Under the pieces are notes generated by a model. The model was given only the letters and a program-made list of their open reading frames with translations, had not been told where the DNA came from and ran no database searches. A DNA stretch of 64,000 bases from UBA11098 sp041671525 (GTDB lineage: Bacteria > Patescibacteriota > Minisyncoccia > Moranbacterales > UBA2206): the NCBI GenBank assembly GCA_041671525.1, contig JBAZBJ010000003.1, positions 1 to 64,000 of the forward strand, read 5' to 3'. The position numbers and the translations under genes were made by a program. This document shows, piece after piece, positions 31,307 to 40,355 of this stretch. Every line of letters starts with the position of its first letter. The stretch's first letter is position 1.

Positions 31307-33268
31307 TTACTGACCATCCTGGCTTTTGCGGATCAGCTCTTTCACTTCATCCAGATTCACATTTGGCCGCTGCTGAGTTGCTTTGAATTTTTTCGGCGCG
31401 ATGTGCGACATCTGCGACAGGCTCATCGGTCGCTCTTGCGGCGCATAGGCTTTGTGCTCTTCTCTTCTCGCTGGCTCAGGCTCCACTTTTTTAACCACCA
31501 CTATTGCTGGTTGCATAGCGCCTGTTTGTTGCGCGCGCGCCTTGGCCATGGTCCGCTGATAATCCTTCAAGCATTCCTTGCAAAAGGCCGGCCGACTGGT
31601 GTCCGGCTTGAACGGTACATAGATTTTTTGTTCACAGGTATCGCAGATTGTTTCATAGAGTTCCTTTTTTTCTTTAGGTATAATTGGCGCATCTTCCGCC
31701 GACAGCGGCTTCTCAGCTGCTTTTATAACTTCAGATGCTTCCACATTTTCAACAGTTTCAACTTTCTCAGCTGGCCTTGCTACGACTACCGGCTCAGACG
31801 GGTGAACAACCTTCACGAGCGGCTGCGGACTTTTCGGCATGACCTTGATCGGTGGCAGCGTAGAATTCGTCCGCTCGAAATTTTCAGTACTTATCGGTTT
31901 TGGCGCAGCCACCACAATTGGCGCCGGCGCTAACTGTTGCGGCTCCGCCTTGTGGATGATGACATTCTCATCTTCTTCCATCATCATGCCGCTCCAGCGC
32001 GCGATCCGGTCTTCCACTTCCGCCTTGCTCTTACCATATCTTTCGCGGGAAATGCGAATCATCTTTTCTTCATTGCCGGCAGTGTCAGACAGATCCAGGG
32101 GCGGCAAGGAGGTTCCCGAAAAAGCATCCCCCGCCACGCCATCAATCATCAACTTCAAGTAGATGTGGTATTTGGAAAGGTTGACGATGTCATTCATCAA
32201 AAACACCGGATCGAATTCATTTTCCAGATGCTCAGCATCTTCCGCGCCCACGCGGAAAGAAACGATGGTGCCCACATTGCCAAAAACCGCATCCTTGACG
32301 GTCGTATTGCCGTCAAACGTCAACTGGTTGATATACTGATGCGCCAGAATCAGATTCAGTTTGTATTTGCGCGCCTCAGACAAAATATTCGCGAATGATT
32401 CTGTCGCGAAATTCTGGAATTCATCCACGTAGAGGTAAAAATCCTTGCGCTCGGCTTCGGGAATTTCCACCCGCCCCATCGCCCCCAACTGGATTTTCGT
32501 GATGAGCATCCCACCCAACAGCCGCATAGAATCTTCCCCGATCCGCCCCTTGGATAGATTCACGATCAAGATTTTCTGATTATCCATGATGTCACGCATA
32601 TCGATGGTCGATTTCGGCTGCCCGACGATGTGGCGGATGACAGAGGAAGACAAAAATTGCCCAACTTTGTTTTGGATGGCCGCTACCGCTTCCTTGCGGA
32701 ATTTGTCATCCCACTTATCAAACTCGTTGAGCCAAAAAGATTTCACCACCGGATCCTTGATTTTCGGATACACGCGCTTGCGATAGTCCTTGTCAGACAT
32801 CATGCGGTTGACGCCCAACATGGTCGAGCCGGGATAATCCAAGAGTGCCAGGATTGTATTGTTCAAAATATATTCCATCCGCGGACTCCACACGTCCGGC
32901 CAGATCTTTTTGAAAACCCCCATCATGCCGGACGCCACCAGATTTTTTTTGTCTTCCGAAACTGCCTCCAGAATATTGAAAGCGATCGGAAATTCCGCGT
33001 CGGCCGGATTGAAATAGATCACGTCATTGATCCGGTTGGCCGGAATGGCTTTGAGCATCTTCTCCGCGAACTCGCCGTGCGGATCCACTACGCAAACGCC
33101 CTCGCCATTCCGGATGTCCTGGATGGCCATATTTTCCAGCATGTTGGATTTGCCCATGCCGGTCTTTCCGATCACATACATGTGGCGCCGCCGATCGTCA
33201 CGCTTGATGCCGAAGATCGTTTCTTGATTGCGAAAATTCGTTTTAGCGAAAAAATTTATATCTGGCAT
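31307..33268 (-). CDS. TraG/HerA-like (DUF87) ATPase of a secretion or DNA-transfer type machine
   Basis: A 653-residue ATPase. Walker A VIGKTGMGKSNML (about 33-45), VVDPHGEFAEKML, Walker B FYLYVDEFQNFATESF and the sensor-like ILAHQYINQL are typical of the VirB4/VirD4/HerA superfamily. After residue 440 comes a Pro/Val-rich linker and a four-Cys zinc ribbon (CDTCEQKIYVPF, then CKECLKDY). It would use ATP to move DNA or protein at the membrane. The upstream gene encodes a membrane partner. The substrate is unknown; CPR genomes often carry such a pair without a full type IV system. Confidence 0.85.
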   Translation of the reverse strand: MPDINFFAKTNFRNQETIFGIKRDDRRRHMYVIGKTGMGKSNMLENMAIQDIRNGEGVCVVDPHGEFAEKMLKAIPANRINDVIYFNPADAEFPIAFNILEAVSEDKKNLVASGMMGVFKKIWPDVWSPRMEYILNNTILALLDYPGSTMLGVNRMMSDKDYRKRVYPKIKDPVVKSFWLNEFDKWDDKFRKEAVAAIQNKVGQFLSSSVIRHIVGQPKSTIDMRDIMDNQKILIVNLSKGRIGEDSMRLLGGMLITKIQLGAMGRVEIPEAERKDFYLYVDEFQNFATESFANILSEARKYKLNLILAHQYINQLTFDGNTTVKDAVFGNVGTIVSFRVGAEDAEHLENEFDPVFLMNDIVNLSKYHIYLKLMIDGVAGDAFSGTSLPPLDLSDTAGNEEKMIRISRERYGKSKAEVEDRIARWSGMMMEEDENVIIHKAEPQQLAPAPIVVAAPKPISTENFERTNSTLPPIKVMPKSPQPLVKVVHPSEPVVVARPAEKVETVENVEASEVIKAAEKPLSAEDAPIIPKEKKELYETICDTCEQKIYVPFKPDTSRPAFCKECLKDYQRTMAKARAQQTGAMQPAIVVVKKVEPEPARREEHKAYAPQERPMSLSQMSHIAPKKFKATQQRPNVNLDEVKELIRKSQDGQ

Positions 33269-33290
33269 TTTTTTAATTTTAGCTTCCTCC

Positions 33291-33400
33291 CTACGAATTA
33301 CGAAAAAATACGAATGTACGAATTATATTCATGTAGCTTTATGCTTCCCAATTTTTAATACTATCACATTAGTACATTCGTAAAAATTCGTAATTCGTAG
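33291..33400. repeat. 110-bp ACGAAT-family hairpin between the two secretion genes
   Basis: Left arm CTACGAATTACGAAAAAATA..., right arm ...AAAATTCGTAATTCGTAG, loop shared in part with 19657-19764. It ends 4 bases before the stop of the gene at 33404. Confidence 0.85.
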
Positions 33401-33403
33401 TGA

Positions 33404-34669
33404 TTACCCGATCGGCAAATTGGACGGCGCACTACCGCGCCGCGACTGCACCTGACTAAGTGCCGGTGCTTTGACTTCCATATTCGGAAAATGCCAAACG
33501 GTCGCCAATTCCTTGGACGACATATGAAAAGTTTTCCCATCCATATCACGATCCCGATAACGCCGATAGATTCTTCTTTGTCGAAAGGCCAGGCGCTCAT
33601 TCTTCATGAAATAGCGATTGCTCGTTTTGCTGGCGTCGTTGGGCTTCAGATTATTCAGATTCAGATCATTAAATTGCTTGATAGATCCAAAAAATGAAGA
33701 GACGTACGTCTTGTCAAAAACTTCTCGCCGGCCCAAGAGCAACAGTCGCATCTTGACCCGAAAAATATTTTTACTGAAATTTTCTTCCACTGCCTTCAAG
33801 ACGTCTTTTTCTCCGGGGGTGAGTTTGAATTCCAATGGTTGGTCCGCCGCCTTCTCGGCCTTACCAAATTCCACCGGGGCGCTCAGCGCCGCGAAAAAAT
33901 GCGCGAAGATGTCGATCAGATGACCAAACAGCCCGGCCTCTTTTTTCTCCGCCTTTTTTGACAATTTATCAATGAGTTTCTGCGCGTAAGCCTTTTTCCA
34001 TTTTTCCGGTTGCGGATCCAACACGTATTGCAACCAGATGAATTGTCCGGGCCCAAGCGTACCGATGACCTCAGCCATGGCCGCCAGCGGATCAATCATG
34101 GTGCCGGTCACGTCCTCTTCAAATTTATCATAAGTCTTGATCGGAATCGGATCAGCATCAACCTTTTCCACGTCAGTTCCCCACAGTTCCCAATCTTTGT
34201 TTGGGATAACTTTGGGAAAACTTTTTGTGTAATCCTCCACCTCAATCACTTCAGCGTCCGGAAATTGCGCATAGATCTGCGCCTCGATCAAATTGCGATA
34301 TTTTTTTTGCGTCCGCACATAGAAATGCATTGTGCCCTCAGCCCCGACAATTTCCAAGCTGAAGCGATCACCCAATATGCCCCGCACATATGTATCCAGC
34401 GGAGGGATCGTTACCACCACACCGGCGATACCCTGAAACAGCGATTCCATGACCTTGGGACTTTTTTCAATATCCTTGGGCGGAATCACTTCCAGATAAA
34501 CCCATTTCAAGGTGCCCACAAAAGAATTATTGGAAAACTCAATAACATAATCCATCCAAAGCATTTTAAACATCCAAAACAAAAATGGCGGCAAAAATAA
34601 CCACCAGAATTCAAAAAGCGCTCGAAAAATCGGTATAAATTGACTAAAAATGTCGAAAAAATAATTCAT
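33404..34669 (-). CDS. Membrane-anchored partner of the TraG/HerA-like ATPase
   Basis: A 421-residue protein with N-terminal hydrophobic segments (FWWLFLPPFLFWMFKMLW) and a large cytoplasmic part (TYVRGILGDRFSLEIVGAE, YAQFPDAEVIEVEDY, GPGQFIWLQYVLDPQ). I know this type only as an uncharacterised protein encoded beside DUF87-type ATPases in CPR genomes; the assignment rests on that pairing. It lies upstream of the ATPase gene in the same orientation. Confidence 0.65.
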   Translation of the reverse strand: MNYFFDIFSQFIPIFRALFEFWWLFLPPFLFWMFKMLWMDYVIEFSNNSFVGTLKWVYLEVIPPKDIEKSPKVMESLFQGIAGVVVTIPPLDTYVRGILGDRFSLEIVGAEGTMHFYVRTQKKYRNLIEAQIYAQFPDAEVIEVEDYTKSFPKVIPNKDWELWGTDVEKVDADPIPIKTYDKFEEDVTGTMIDPLAAMAEVIGTLGPGQFIWLQYVLDPQPEKWKKAYAQKLIDKLSKKAEKKEAGLFGHLIDIFAHFFAALSAPVEFGKAEKAADQPLEFKLTPGEKDVLKAVEENFSKNIFRVKMRLLLLGRREVFDKTYVSSFFGSIKQFNDLNLNNLKPNDASKTSNRYFMKNERLAFRQRRIYRRYRDRDMDGKTFHMSSKELATVWHFPNMEVKAPALSQVQSRRGSAPSNLPIG

Positions 34670-34725
34670 GTTTGTCTTTGACGTTGCAAAGAATTTACTT
34701 TTGTTCCTGTTTTGTCCGCCTGAGA

Positions 34726-35811
34726 TTATTTCTTGATCGTATAGACGTTATTGGCTTTGGCAAAAATCTTTTGATTGTTTAGATTGATCATAACTGTCGC
34801 CTTCTTGACTTTGCGAATCTTCATGACCTCCGCCAGCACTTCCTCCTTGTTCAACGGTTTTTGACTCTTGGTCAAGATATCCAACAAAACATCTTGGATG
34901 GTGCCAGTTTTGTAGCCCCACTCCTTCAAGGCATATATCCCACGACCGACCAGGATGAACCGGTCGTCCTTGATCAATTCATTATGCACGGTTTGCGGAT
35001 GTGCTTTCCGCTTGCTCAAGCCGTATTGGTCGATGAGCGAAGCAATTTTGGAAAAATGCAGCGGTTCATTTTTTTCTTTCAGCACCAGATAGATCCTTTC
35101 GCGCGTTCCTTTCGGATTAACCTCTTTCCAGCCGGTCATGCCCCATTTCCCGAATTTGTTCTTTTGCACCTTGGCCAAGGCGGCCAGATAACTCAAAATC
35201 TGTTCTTGAGAAAAAACAAGTTTTTCTCCGGCCAATTGCTGGTTGATGTGTTCCACCATTTTGTCGTTGGTCAGCAGTTTCTTCTCTTTTTCAAAAATAG
35301 CCTTGACCGCGGCATTCACTTTCTGTACATTTTTCAAAACATCGGCCGAAACCGTCCAGCTTTTCTTGAAATCATCCTTCCCTTCAGAAATGGTAATCCG
35401 ACCGGACAACGCGCCAAAAAACACAATAGCGTTTTCTTCCTGATACTCGCCGCCACTCAGCTTTTCAATGAGTTTTCCTTCTTCGATTATACCATGATTT
35501 TTTTCAATTGCCAAAATGAGTCCCGCCTCAGCCTCTTGAAATGCGGCATCATTTTTTTTCTGAGAAATCCGCTTCAACACATCGGAAATGATCTGTCGTA
35601 CCCGTTCGCGCGTAATGGCGTGCTCTTGACCGATTTTTTCCAAGGTTTGCGGCTCTTTTTGCGCCAGTCCAAAACGCTTCTTGATGATCTCCCGCGCGCG
35701 CTCCGGCTCAGCAGACAACAAAGAGTTGGCCAAGTCAAAAAAGCTCAGTTTTTGCGTCTCAATTTTGCCTGCCTGCCGGTAGGCAGGGCTTGTTGGCGTG
35801 TTTTTTTCCAT
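34726..35811 (-). CDS. RNA polymerase-associated HTH protein (sigma-4-like plus HARE-HTH)
   Basis: A 361-residue DNA-binding protein. A sigma-70 region 4-like helix-turn-helix (LEKIGQEHAITRERVRQIIS, residues about 58-77) is followed by helical segments and a HARE-HTH/RpoE-delta-like winged helix (about 240-305: IYLVLKEKNEPLHFSKIASL, ALKEWGYK). The family is thought to influence transcription through RNA polymerase. A 20-bp palindrome (35768-35787) near the N terminus encodes PAYRQAG in frame, before the conserved region. Confidence 0.8.
   Translation of the reverse strand: MEKNTPTSPAYRQAGKIETQKLSFFDLANSLLSAEPERAREIIKKRFGLAQKEPQTLEKIGQEHAITRERVRQIISDVLKRISQKKNDAAFQEAEAGLILAIEKNHGIIEEGKLIEKLSGGEYQEENAIVFFGALSGRITISEGKDDFKKSWTVSADVLKNVQKVNAAVKAIFEKEKKLLTNDKMVEHINQQLAGEKLVFSQEQILSYLAALAKVQKNKFGKWGMTGWKEVNPKGTRERIYLVLKEKNEPLHFSKIASLIDQYGLSKRKAHPQTVHNELIKDDRFILVGRGIYALKEWGYKTGTIQDVLLDILTKSQKPLNKEEVLAEVMKIRKVKKATVMINLNNQKIFAKANNVYTIKK
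35768..35787. repeat. 20-bp palindromic unit inside the HTH gene
   Basis: CCTGCCTGCCGGTAGGCAGG, identical to 13751-13770; a one-base variant lies in rsmH (51785-51804). Confidence 0.9.
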
Positions 35812-35851
35812 ATATCAAATTCCTAGGACTTTGTTAAATTTAAGTCATATT

Positions 35852-35881
35852 AGATTAGCACATATACTACAACTTTGTCAA
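35852..35881 (-). promoter_or_regulatory. Promoter of the HTH gene
   Basis: TTGACA (35876-35881) and TAATCT (35852-35857) separated by 18 bases, directed away from the divergent promoter at 35884. Confidence 0.6.
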
Positions 35882-35883
35882 GG

Positions 35884-35912
35884 GTGACAGTTCATTTTAG
35901 ACATGTTATACC
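35884..35912 (+). promoter_or_regulatory. Promoter of the DHODH-like gene
   Basis: GTGACA (35884-35889) and TATACC (35907-35912) separated by 17 bases, back-to-back with the promoter of the HTH gene. Confidence 0.55.
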
Positions 35913-35996
35913 AAATGAAGCAGTTATTTAAAAAACAAAACCTCATGGAGGTTTTTATAGAAAATTCTAAATGTATTTTTTTTGGAAGGAGGACAT

Positions 35997-36941
35997 GTGA
36001 TCATATTTCCAAACGGAAACATAATTACGGACATCGTCGCATCATGTTTTTTAGGCTACTATGGCGAAGGAGTTTTGCCTTTTATTTACTATCCTTCTTA
36101 TAGAAAAACCAGGCAACTCATACTCAGACGCTGGATAACAAATATCGGAAAATCTTCGACTCCCTCAAAAAAACAAGGCTACGTGACCCATTATGACCCA
36201 AGACGACCATGGACCATTTTTCAATGGGCATACACTGCACAAAAATACATCAAAAAATTGCCCGATGGAGGAAAACTTAACGCATACGGCCTTACTAATG
36301 ATGGAACCGAGGAGGTCGCAAGAAGATCTTTGGAATATTTCGACATGGGGTTCAATAATATTCTTAGTATCTACCCCGAATTTTTCGGCAAAACTCAAGA
36401 AGAGGCCATCAATGAGACACTGGGAGCTATTGAGCGCTGTGAGCACATCCTGGGACGCTATTACTTTTGGGCTGTGCAACTCAGTTTCGGGTGTCATAAT
36501 TCTAAGGAGGATATTTCTTGTAACATGAAGGATTCTCTGGCGCTGACCGAGGCTGTACGTAAAAAATTTCCTTGGCTAGTCATAATCGTTAAAAGCAGTA
36601 TTGTGCATCCTTATGAATATCTTGTCGAGATGCAAAAATATGTTGACGCATTTGAATTGGTAAACACTATTCCGTTTGATCTGGTATTTCCTGGGCAAAA
36701 ATCCCCCATTCCCGCTAAGGGTGGCGGTGGATATTCTGGGCCAGCATCGAAAGAAATGGTCTTGAAATATCTTACTGGAGCGCGTAAAGTTCTTTCCAAA
36801 GATATCATCATGGAAAACAGCATACGCGATTTAGAAGACATCAAGAGATACCGAGGTATCGGCGCCGATGCAATCGCTTTTTGCTCAGTCGGCACGGACA
36901 ATCCGAACAAGGCTGCGGATTTCATTGAAATCTGCAGCTAA
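35997..36941 (+). CDS. Dihydroorotate-dehydrogenase-like flavoprotein
   Basis: A 314-residue TIM-barrel protein of the DHODH superfamily. NAYGLTNDGTEE, the loop LSFGCHNSKED at the position of the catalytic-loop SCPN, IIVKSS, GGGGYSGPASKEMVLKYL and the C-terminal phosphate-binding strand (ADAIAFCSVGTD) match it. Several consensus positions are changed (GGI becomes ENSI; SCPN becomes GCHN), so activity on dihydroorotate is uncertain. I chose GTG at 35997 because AAGGAGG ends 5 bases before it; the earlier TTG lies in that site. Own promoter and terminator. Confidence 0.75.
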   Translation: MIIFPNGNIITDIVASCFLGYYGEGVLPFIYYPSYRKTRQLILRRWITNIGKSSTPSKKQGYVTHYDPRRPWTIFQWAYTAQKYIKKLPDGGKLNAYGLTNDGTEEVARRSLEYFDMGFNNILSIYPEFFGKTQEEAINETLGAIERCEHILGRYYFWAVQLSFGCHNSKEDISCNMKDSLALTEAVRKKFPWLVIIVKSSIVHPYEYLVEMQKYVDAFELVNTIPFDLVFPGQKSPIPAKGGGGYSGPASKEMVLKYLTGARKVLSKDIIMENSIRDLEDIKRYRGIGADAIAFCSVGTDNPNKAADFIEICS

Positions 36942-36942
36942 A

Positions 36943-36980
36943 AAACAGGGCTCACCATCGTTGGTGAGCCCTTATTTATT
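36943..36980. terminator. Bidirectional terminator (DHODH-like / mltG)
   Basis: 10-bp stem GGGCTCACCA / TGGTGAGCCC (36948-36957, 36962-36971) with A-run before and T-rich sequence after. Confidence 0.9.
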
Positions 36981-36991
36981 CAGAAATATTT

Positions 36992-37999
36992 TTACAATCC
37001 GACTTTCGCCTTATTGGCGACGTGTTCGGCGAAGGTTTTGGAAAAGATAGTCTTACCGGTGGCCGGATCGCTCAGGAAATAGTTGAAATCCGTGTTTTGC
37101 GGGTGGAGGGTGGCAATGATTGCAACCAGCCCGGGGTTGGCAATCGGTCCGGGCGGCAGACCTTTGTATTTATAGGAATTGTATGGCGAATCCAGCGCCA
37201 ACTGCGCCCCGCTATGAGCAGCGTCTTTGTCTTCCAAAACATACGTCAGGGTCGCGTCACTCTGGAGGGCTTGCCCGATTTTGATGCGATTCCAAAAGAT
37301 GCCGGCCGCGATCTCCCGGTCAGCGTCAGTCTGCACTTCTTTTTCCACGATGCTCGCCATAGTCAGAATTTCGAAAACTGATTTCTTCTGATCTTTGGCC
37401 GCCAGCATGATATCCGTGTTTACTTTCGCGTCAGTGTTATTCAAAATTTTCTTGAGAATCCCGTCCGGCGTCGCTTCTTTGGCCAGATAATAAGTGTCCG
37501 GAAAAAGATAACCTTCCAGCGTGGCGCTTTTTGGCTTGTCAGAAAGTGATGCAAATTGGGAAGTTATTTCCACTGGTGGATTGTTGGCTAGCTTCAAAAA
37601 GGCAGCACCATCAAAACCATGCGCGCTCAATTCGTCCGCCATCTGCTTGGCCGTCCAGCCCTCGATGAAGGTCACTTTTTCATAGACTTTTTTCGGATTA
37701 GTGATCACCGCGGCAATCTCCGGAATCGTCATGTTGCCATTCAAGAGATATTCGCCCGGAAAAATCCCGTTCAGCAGCCCATGTGAACGGATATAATAAT
37801 AAAAATACCATTGATTGGAAATCAAGCCTTCCTTTTCCAAATTTTTTCCCACGTCTGAATTGCCCTCCCCTTTCACAATCTTGAAAATTTTGTTTTGTGC
37901 ATAACTGCCGTGCGAAAACCCGACTTGATGGTTGAAATAAAAAAGACCGCCAATCAGGACAGCGACGATGATGATTGCGATTATGAATCTTCTGAACAT
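36992..37999 (-). CDS. mltG: Endolytic murein transglycosylase MltG
   Basis: A 335-residue YceG-family protein anchored by one N-terminal membrane helix (residues 4-23). LEGYLFPDTYYLAKEAT, the catalytic ASIVEKE (Glu) and YNSYKYKGLPPGPIANPG are diagnostic. It cuts nascent glycan strands at the outer face of the membrane. Intact in all motifs. A 45-bp palindrome (38012-38056) lies between it and pcm. Confidence 0.95.
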   Translation of the reverse strand: MFRRFIIAIIIVAVLIGGLFYFNHQVGFSHGSYAQNKIFKIVKGEGNSDVGKNLEKEGLISNQWYFYYYIRSHGLLNGIFPGEYLLNGNMTIPEIAAVITNPKKVYEKVTFIEGWTAKQMADELSAHGFDGAAFLKLANNPPVEITSQFASLSDKPKSATLEGYLFPDTYYLAKEATPDGILKKILNNTDAKVNTDIMLAAKDQKKSVFEILTMASIVEKEVQTDADREIAAGIFWNRIKIGQALQSDATLTYVLEDKDAAHSGAQLALDSPYNSYKYKGLPPGPIANPGLVAIIATLHPQNTDFNYFLSDPATGKTIFSKTFAEHVANKAKVGL

Positions 38000-38011
38000 A
38001 TGCTTATTGAA

Positions 38012-38056
38012 ACCTAAAGCTCGGCTTTAGGAAATTCCTAAAGCCGAGCTTTAGGT
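38012..38056. repeat. 45-bp double palindrome between pcm and mltG
   Basis: Two 22-bp arms around a central A. Each arm is itself a hairpin (CTAAAGC tcg GCTTTAG), so the element is an inverted pair of hairpins. It has the same architecture as the 44-bp element in dnaX (60115-60158). Confidence 0.9.
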
Positions 38057-38069
38057 CACTTTAATTATT

Positions 38070-38687
38070 TTAATCGATTACCAACGGCACAAAATAGAAA
38101 CCCGGAAACTCTTCTTTGTAAAATTCTGTTTCACTTTTTTTCTCCAGATAGATGATGCTGTTGCGGATCGGCATCACCAATTTTCCACCGATGACCAATT
38201 GGTCTTTCAGTTCTTGCGGAATCTCATAGGAAACTGCCGAAACCATAATCCGATCAAAGGGCGCTTTGTCGGCACAGCCCTTGCTACCATCCCCATCATA
38301 AAATTCCGCAATGCCTTTTTTGATAAAACCGAACTTTTCCGCGTTTTTCTTCCCAAAATCATTGAGCTCTTTGATTCTTTCAATCCCGATCACCTTGCCC
38401 TCACTGCCAACCATATACGCCAGTAAGGACGTCGTCCAACCTGAGCCACTGCCGACATCCAGCACTCTGTGTCCTCTTTGCACGTCCAGCAATTCCAGCA
38501 TAAAGGCCACCACCAACGGTTGTGAAATTGTTTGACCAAACCCGATCGGCAAGGCAATGTCTTGTTCAGCCTCCAACTCCAGCTCTCTGGGCACAAATTC
38601 CATCCGGCTGATTTCCGAAAAAGCATCGATGACTAAATCGCTTTTGAGATACCCCTTGGTCATCAAATCATTGACTAGTTTACTCAT
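38070..38687 (-). CDS. pcm: Protein-L-isoaspartate O-methyltransferase
   Basis: A 205-residue SAM-dependent repair enzyme for isoaspartyl residues. The family signature ALPIGFGQTISQPLVVAFML (residues 45-64) precedes motif I VLDVGSGSGWTTSLLA. GGKLVMPIRN is the conserved late motif. It overlaps the upstream yjbQ by 4 bases (ATGA), so translation is coupled. Confidence 0.93.
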   Translation of the reverse strand: MSKLVNDLMTKGYLKSDLVIDAFSEISRMEFVPRELELEAEQDIALPIGFGQTISQPLVVAFMLELLDVQRGHRVLDVGSGSGWTTSLLAYMVGSEGKVIGIERIKELNDFGKKNAEKFGFIKKGIAEFYDGDGSKGCADKAPFDRIMVSAVSYEIPQELKDQLVIGGKLVMPIRNSIIYLEKKSETEFYKEEFPGFYFVPLVID

Positions 38688-39124
38688 AGGCCGATCACTT
38701 GCACGACAATCTCGCGAGTCCGAGCGCCGTCCATTTCCGCTAAAAATATATTTTGTTTCTCCGTCAAAAGCATTTTTCCTTTTTCAATCGGCACAGTTTC
38801 ACTGATCTTTAAAAGCAAAGTTTTGCAATGCGAGTGTCCGTTGCTGCGCCCGTCGGACGTTTTGGAGCGTCCAATTTCAAACAAATCATGTGAATAGCGA
38901 TCCGTCACCGGCACCAAACGATACAAGACGCGCATAAAATCTTGGATGAGCATCGGCTCATTGTGATTGATCACAATGCCCGCCGAAGTGTGCGGCGAAT
39001 ACACCAGCACTTGCCCTTCGCGGATGCCGGAATTATGCACAACCTCGTCCACCTTGTCAGTGATGTCGACAAATTCAATCTGGCTGGTGCTTTTAATTTC
39101 GATGTTTTGTTTGTATATTTTCAT
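38684..39124 (-). CDS. yjbQ: YjbQ/UPF0047 family protein
   Basis: A 146-residue UPF0047 member, a family with weak thiamine-phosphate synthase activity in E. coli. VYSPHTSAGIVINHNEP, DRYSHDLFEIGRSKTSDGRS, GHSHCKTLLL and FLAEMDGARTREIVVQVIG are all conserved; the two His and Asp residues near the active site are present. The physiological role is not settled. Confidence 0.9.
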   Translation of the reverse strand: MKIYKQNIEIKSTSQIEFVDITDKVDEVVHNSGIREGQVLVYSPHTSAGIVINHNEPMLIQDFMRVLYRLVPVTDRYSHDLFEIGRSKTSDGRSNGHSHCKTLLLKISETVPIEKGKMLLTEKQNIFLAEMDGARTREIVVQVIGL

Positions 39125-39125
39125 A

Positions 39126-39215
39126 CCCTACGAATTACGAATGCGCTACGCTTTACGAATGTACGAATTACGAAAAAAATATTCGTACATTCGTAAAAGT
39201 TCGTAATTCGTAGGG
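39126..39215. repeat. 90-bp ACGAAT-family hairpin upstream of yjbQ
   Basis: CCCTACGAATTACGAA on the left pairs with TTCGTAATTCGTAGGG on the right; inner arms TACGAATGTACGAAT / ATTCGTACATTCGTA also pair. Confidence 0.85.
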
Positions 39216-39221
39216 ACATTC

Positions 39222-40340
39222 CTATTTAAAAACTTTAGCAACGACAGATGCCGCCCTTTTATCTAAAGCTCCTACGATTATTTTATCACTAGTTGGCTTT
39301 TTCAACAAACCGGCAATGGCCTTGGCCGCCTTCAACTTATGCTCATCCGTGATTTTTGTCGTGCGCACGTCCAAGGCCCCGCGAAAAATGCCCGGAAACA
39401 CCAAGACGTTGTTGATCTGGTTGGGATATTTGGAACTACCAGTGGCCACAATTTGTGCGCCGCCTTTTTTCGCTTCCTCGACGCTGATTTCCGGAATAGG
39501 ATTACTCATAGCAAAAATGATGGCTTTCTTGTTCATCTTGCGCACATCATCTTTGGTCAAAATGTTCGGCGCCGAAACGCCGATGAAAACATCTGCCCCC
39601 ACCAGCGCGTGATGCAGCATGCCCATGACGTTGTGGATGTTGGTGAAATGCAACAGTTCTTTTTTGGCTTCGTTCAAACCCTCGCGCTCCCTGTGGATAA
39701 TACCTTGGCTGTCGGCCAGGATGATATTTTTAGCACCATACTTATAGAGCAGTTTGGTGATGGCGATGCCGGCCGCCCCCGCGCCGGAAATCACGATTTT
39801 TATTTTCTTCACATCTTTTTTGACCACTTTCAAAGCGTTGATGAGTCCCGCCAACACCACAATCGCCGTGCCATGCTGATCATCGTGAAACACCGGGATG
39901 TCCAGTTCCTTTTTCAGCCGTTCTTCAATTTCAAAACAGCGCGGCGCGGAAATGTCCTCCAGATTGATGCCACCAAAAGTCGGTGCGATCGCTTTCACAA
40001 TCTTGATAATCTCTTCCGTGTCTTGCGTGTCCAGCACGATCGGAAACGCATCCACCCCGCCCAATTCTTTAAACAGCAACGCCTTGCCCTCCATGACCGG
40101 CAGCGCCCCTAATGCCCCCAGATTCCCCAAGCCCAAAACGGCCGAGCCATCAGAAACCACCGCCACGGAGTTTTTACGGATCGTATATTCAAACGCCAGC
40201 TTCTTGTTCTTGGCCACCGCCAACGACACAGCCGCCACCCCCGGCGTATACAAAACCGGCAAAGTTTCCTTCGTCAGTTTCTTCTTCGATCGCACCTCGA
40301 TCTTCCCACCGAGCTGTTTGGAGAGCTGTATTGAATTCAT
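39222..40340 (-). CDS. NAD(P)-dependent malic enzyme
   Basis: A 372-residue malic enzyme without the C-terminal phosphotransacetylase domain. It decarboxylates malate to pyruvate. PVLYTPGVAAVSL, GSAVLGLGNLGALGALPVME (about 65-84), INLEDISAPRCFEIE, the metal-binding HDDQHGTAIV, and the nucleotide fold ISGAGAAGIAITKLL are intact, ending with the FAMSNPIPEIS segment. In a reduced metabolism it is a likely pyruvate and reductant source. No Shine-Dalgarno precedes ATG. Confidence 0.95.
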   Translation of the reverse strand: MNSIQLSKQLGGKIEVRSKKKLTKETLPVLYTPGVAAVSLAVAKNKKLAFEYTIRKNSVAVVSDGSAVLGLGNLGALGALPVMEGKALLFKELGGVDAFPIVLDTQDTEEIIKIVKAIAPTFGGINLEDISAPRCFEIEERLKKELDIPVFHDDQHGTAIVVLAGLINALKVVKKDVKKIKIVISGAGAAGIAITKLLYKYGAKNIILADSQGIIHREREGLNEAKKELLHFTNIHNVMGMLHHALVGADVFIGVSAPNILTKDDVRKMNKKAIIFAMSNPIPEISVEEAKKGGAQIVATGSSKYPNQINNVLVFPGIFRGALDVRTTKITDEHKLKAAKAIAGLLKKPTSDKIIVGALDKRAASVVAKVFK

Positions 40341-40355
40341 ACAAGTAATTGCAAT

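Noticed and set aside
33364..33600. Open frame of 78 codons on the minus strand at the end of the ATPase-partner gene.
   Set aside because: It is an alternative frame inside 33404-34669 that runs through a hairpin repeat and has no start signals of its own.
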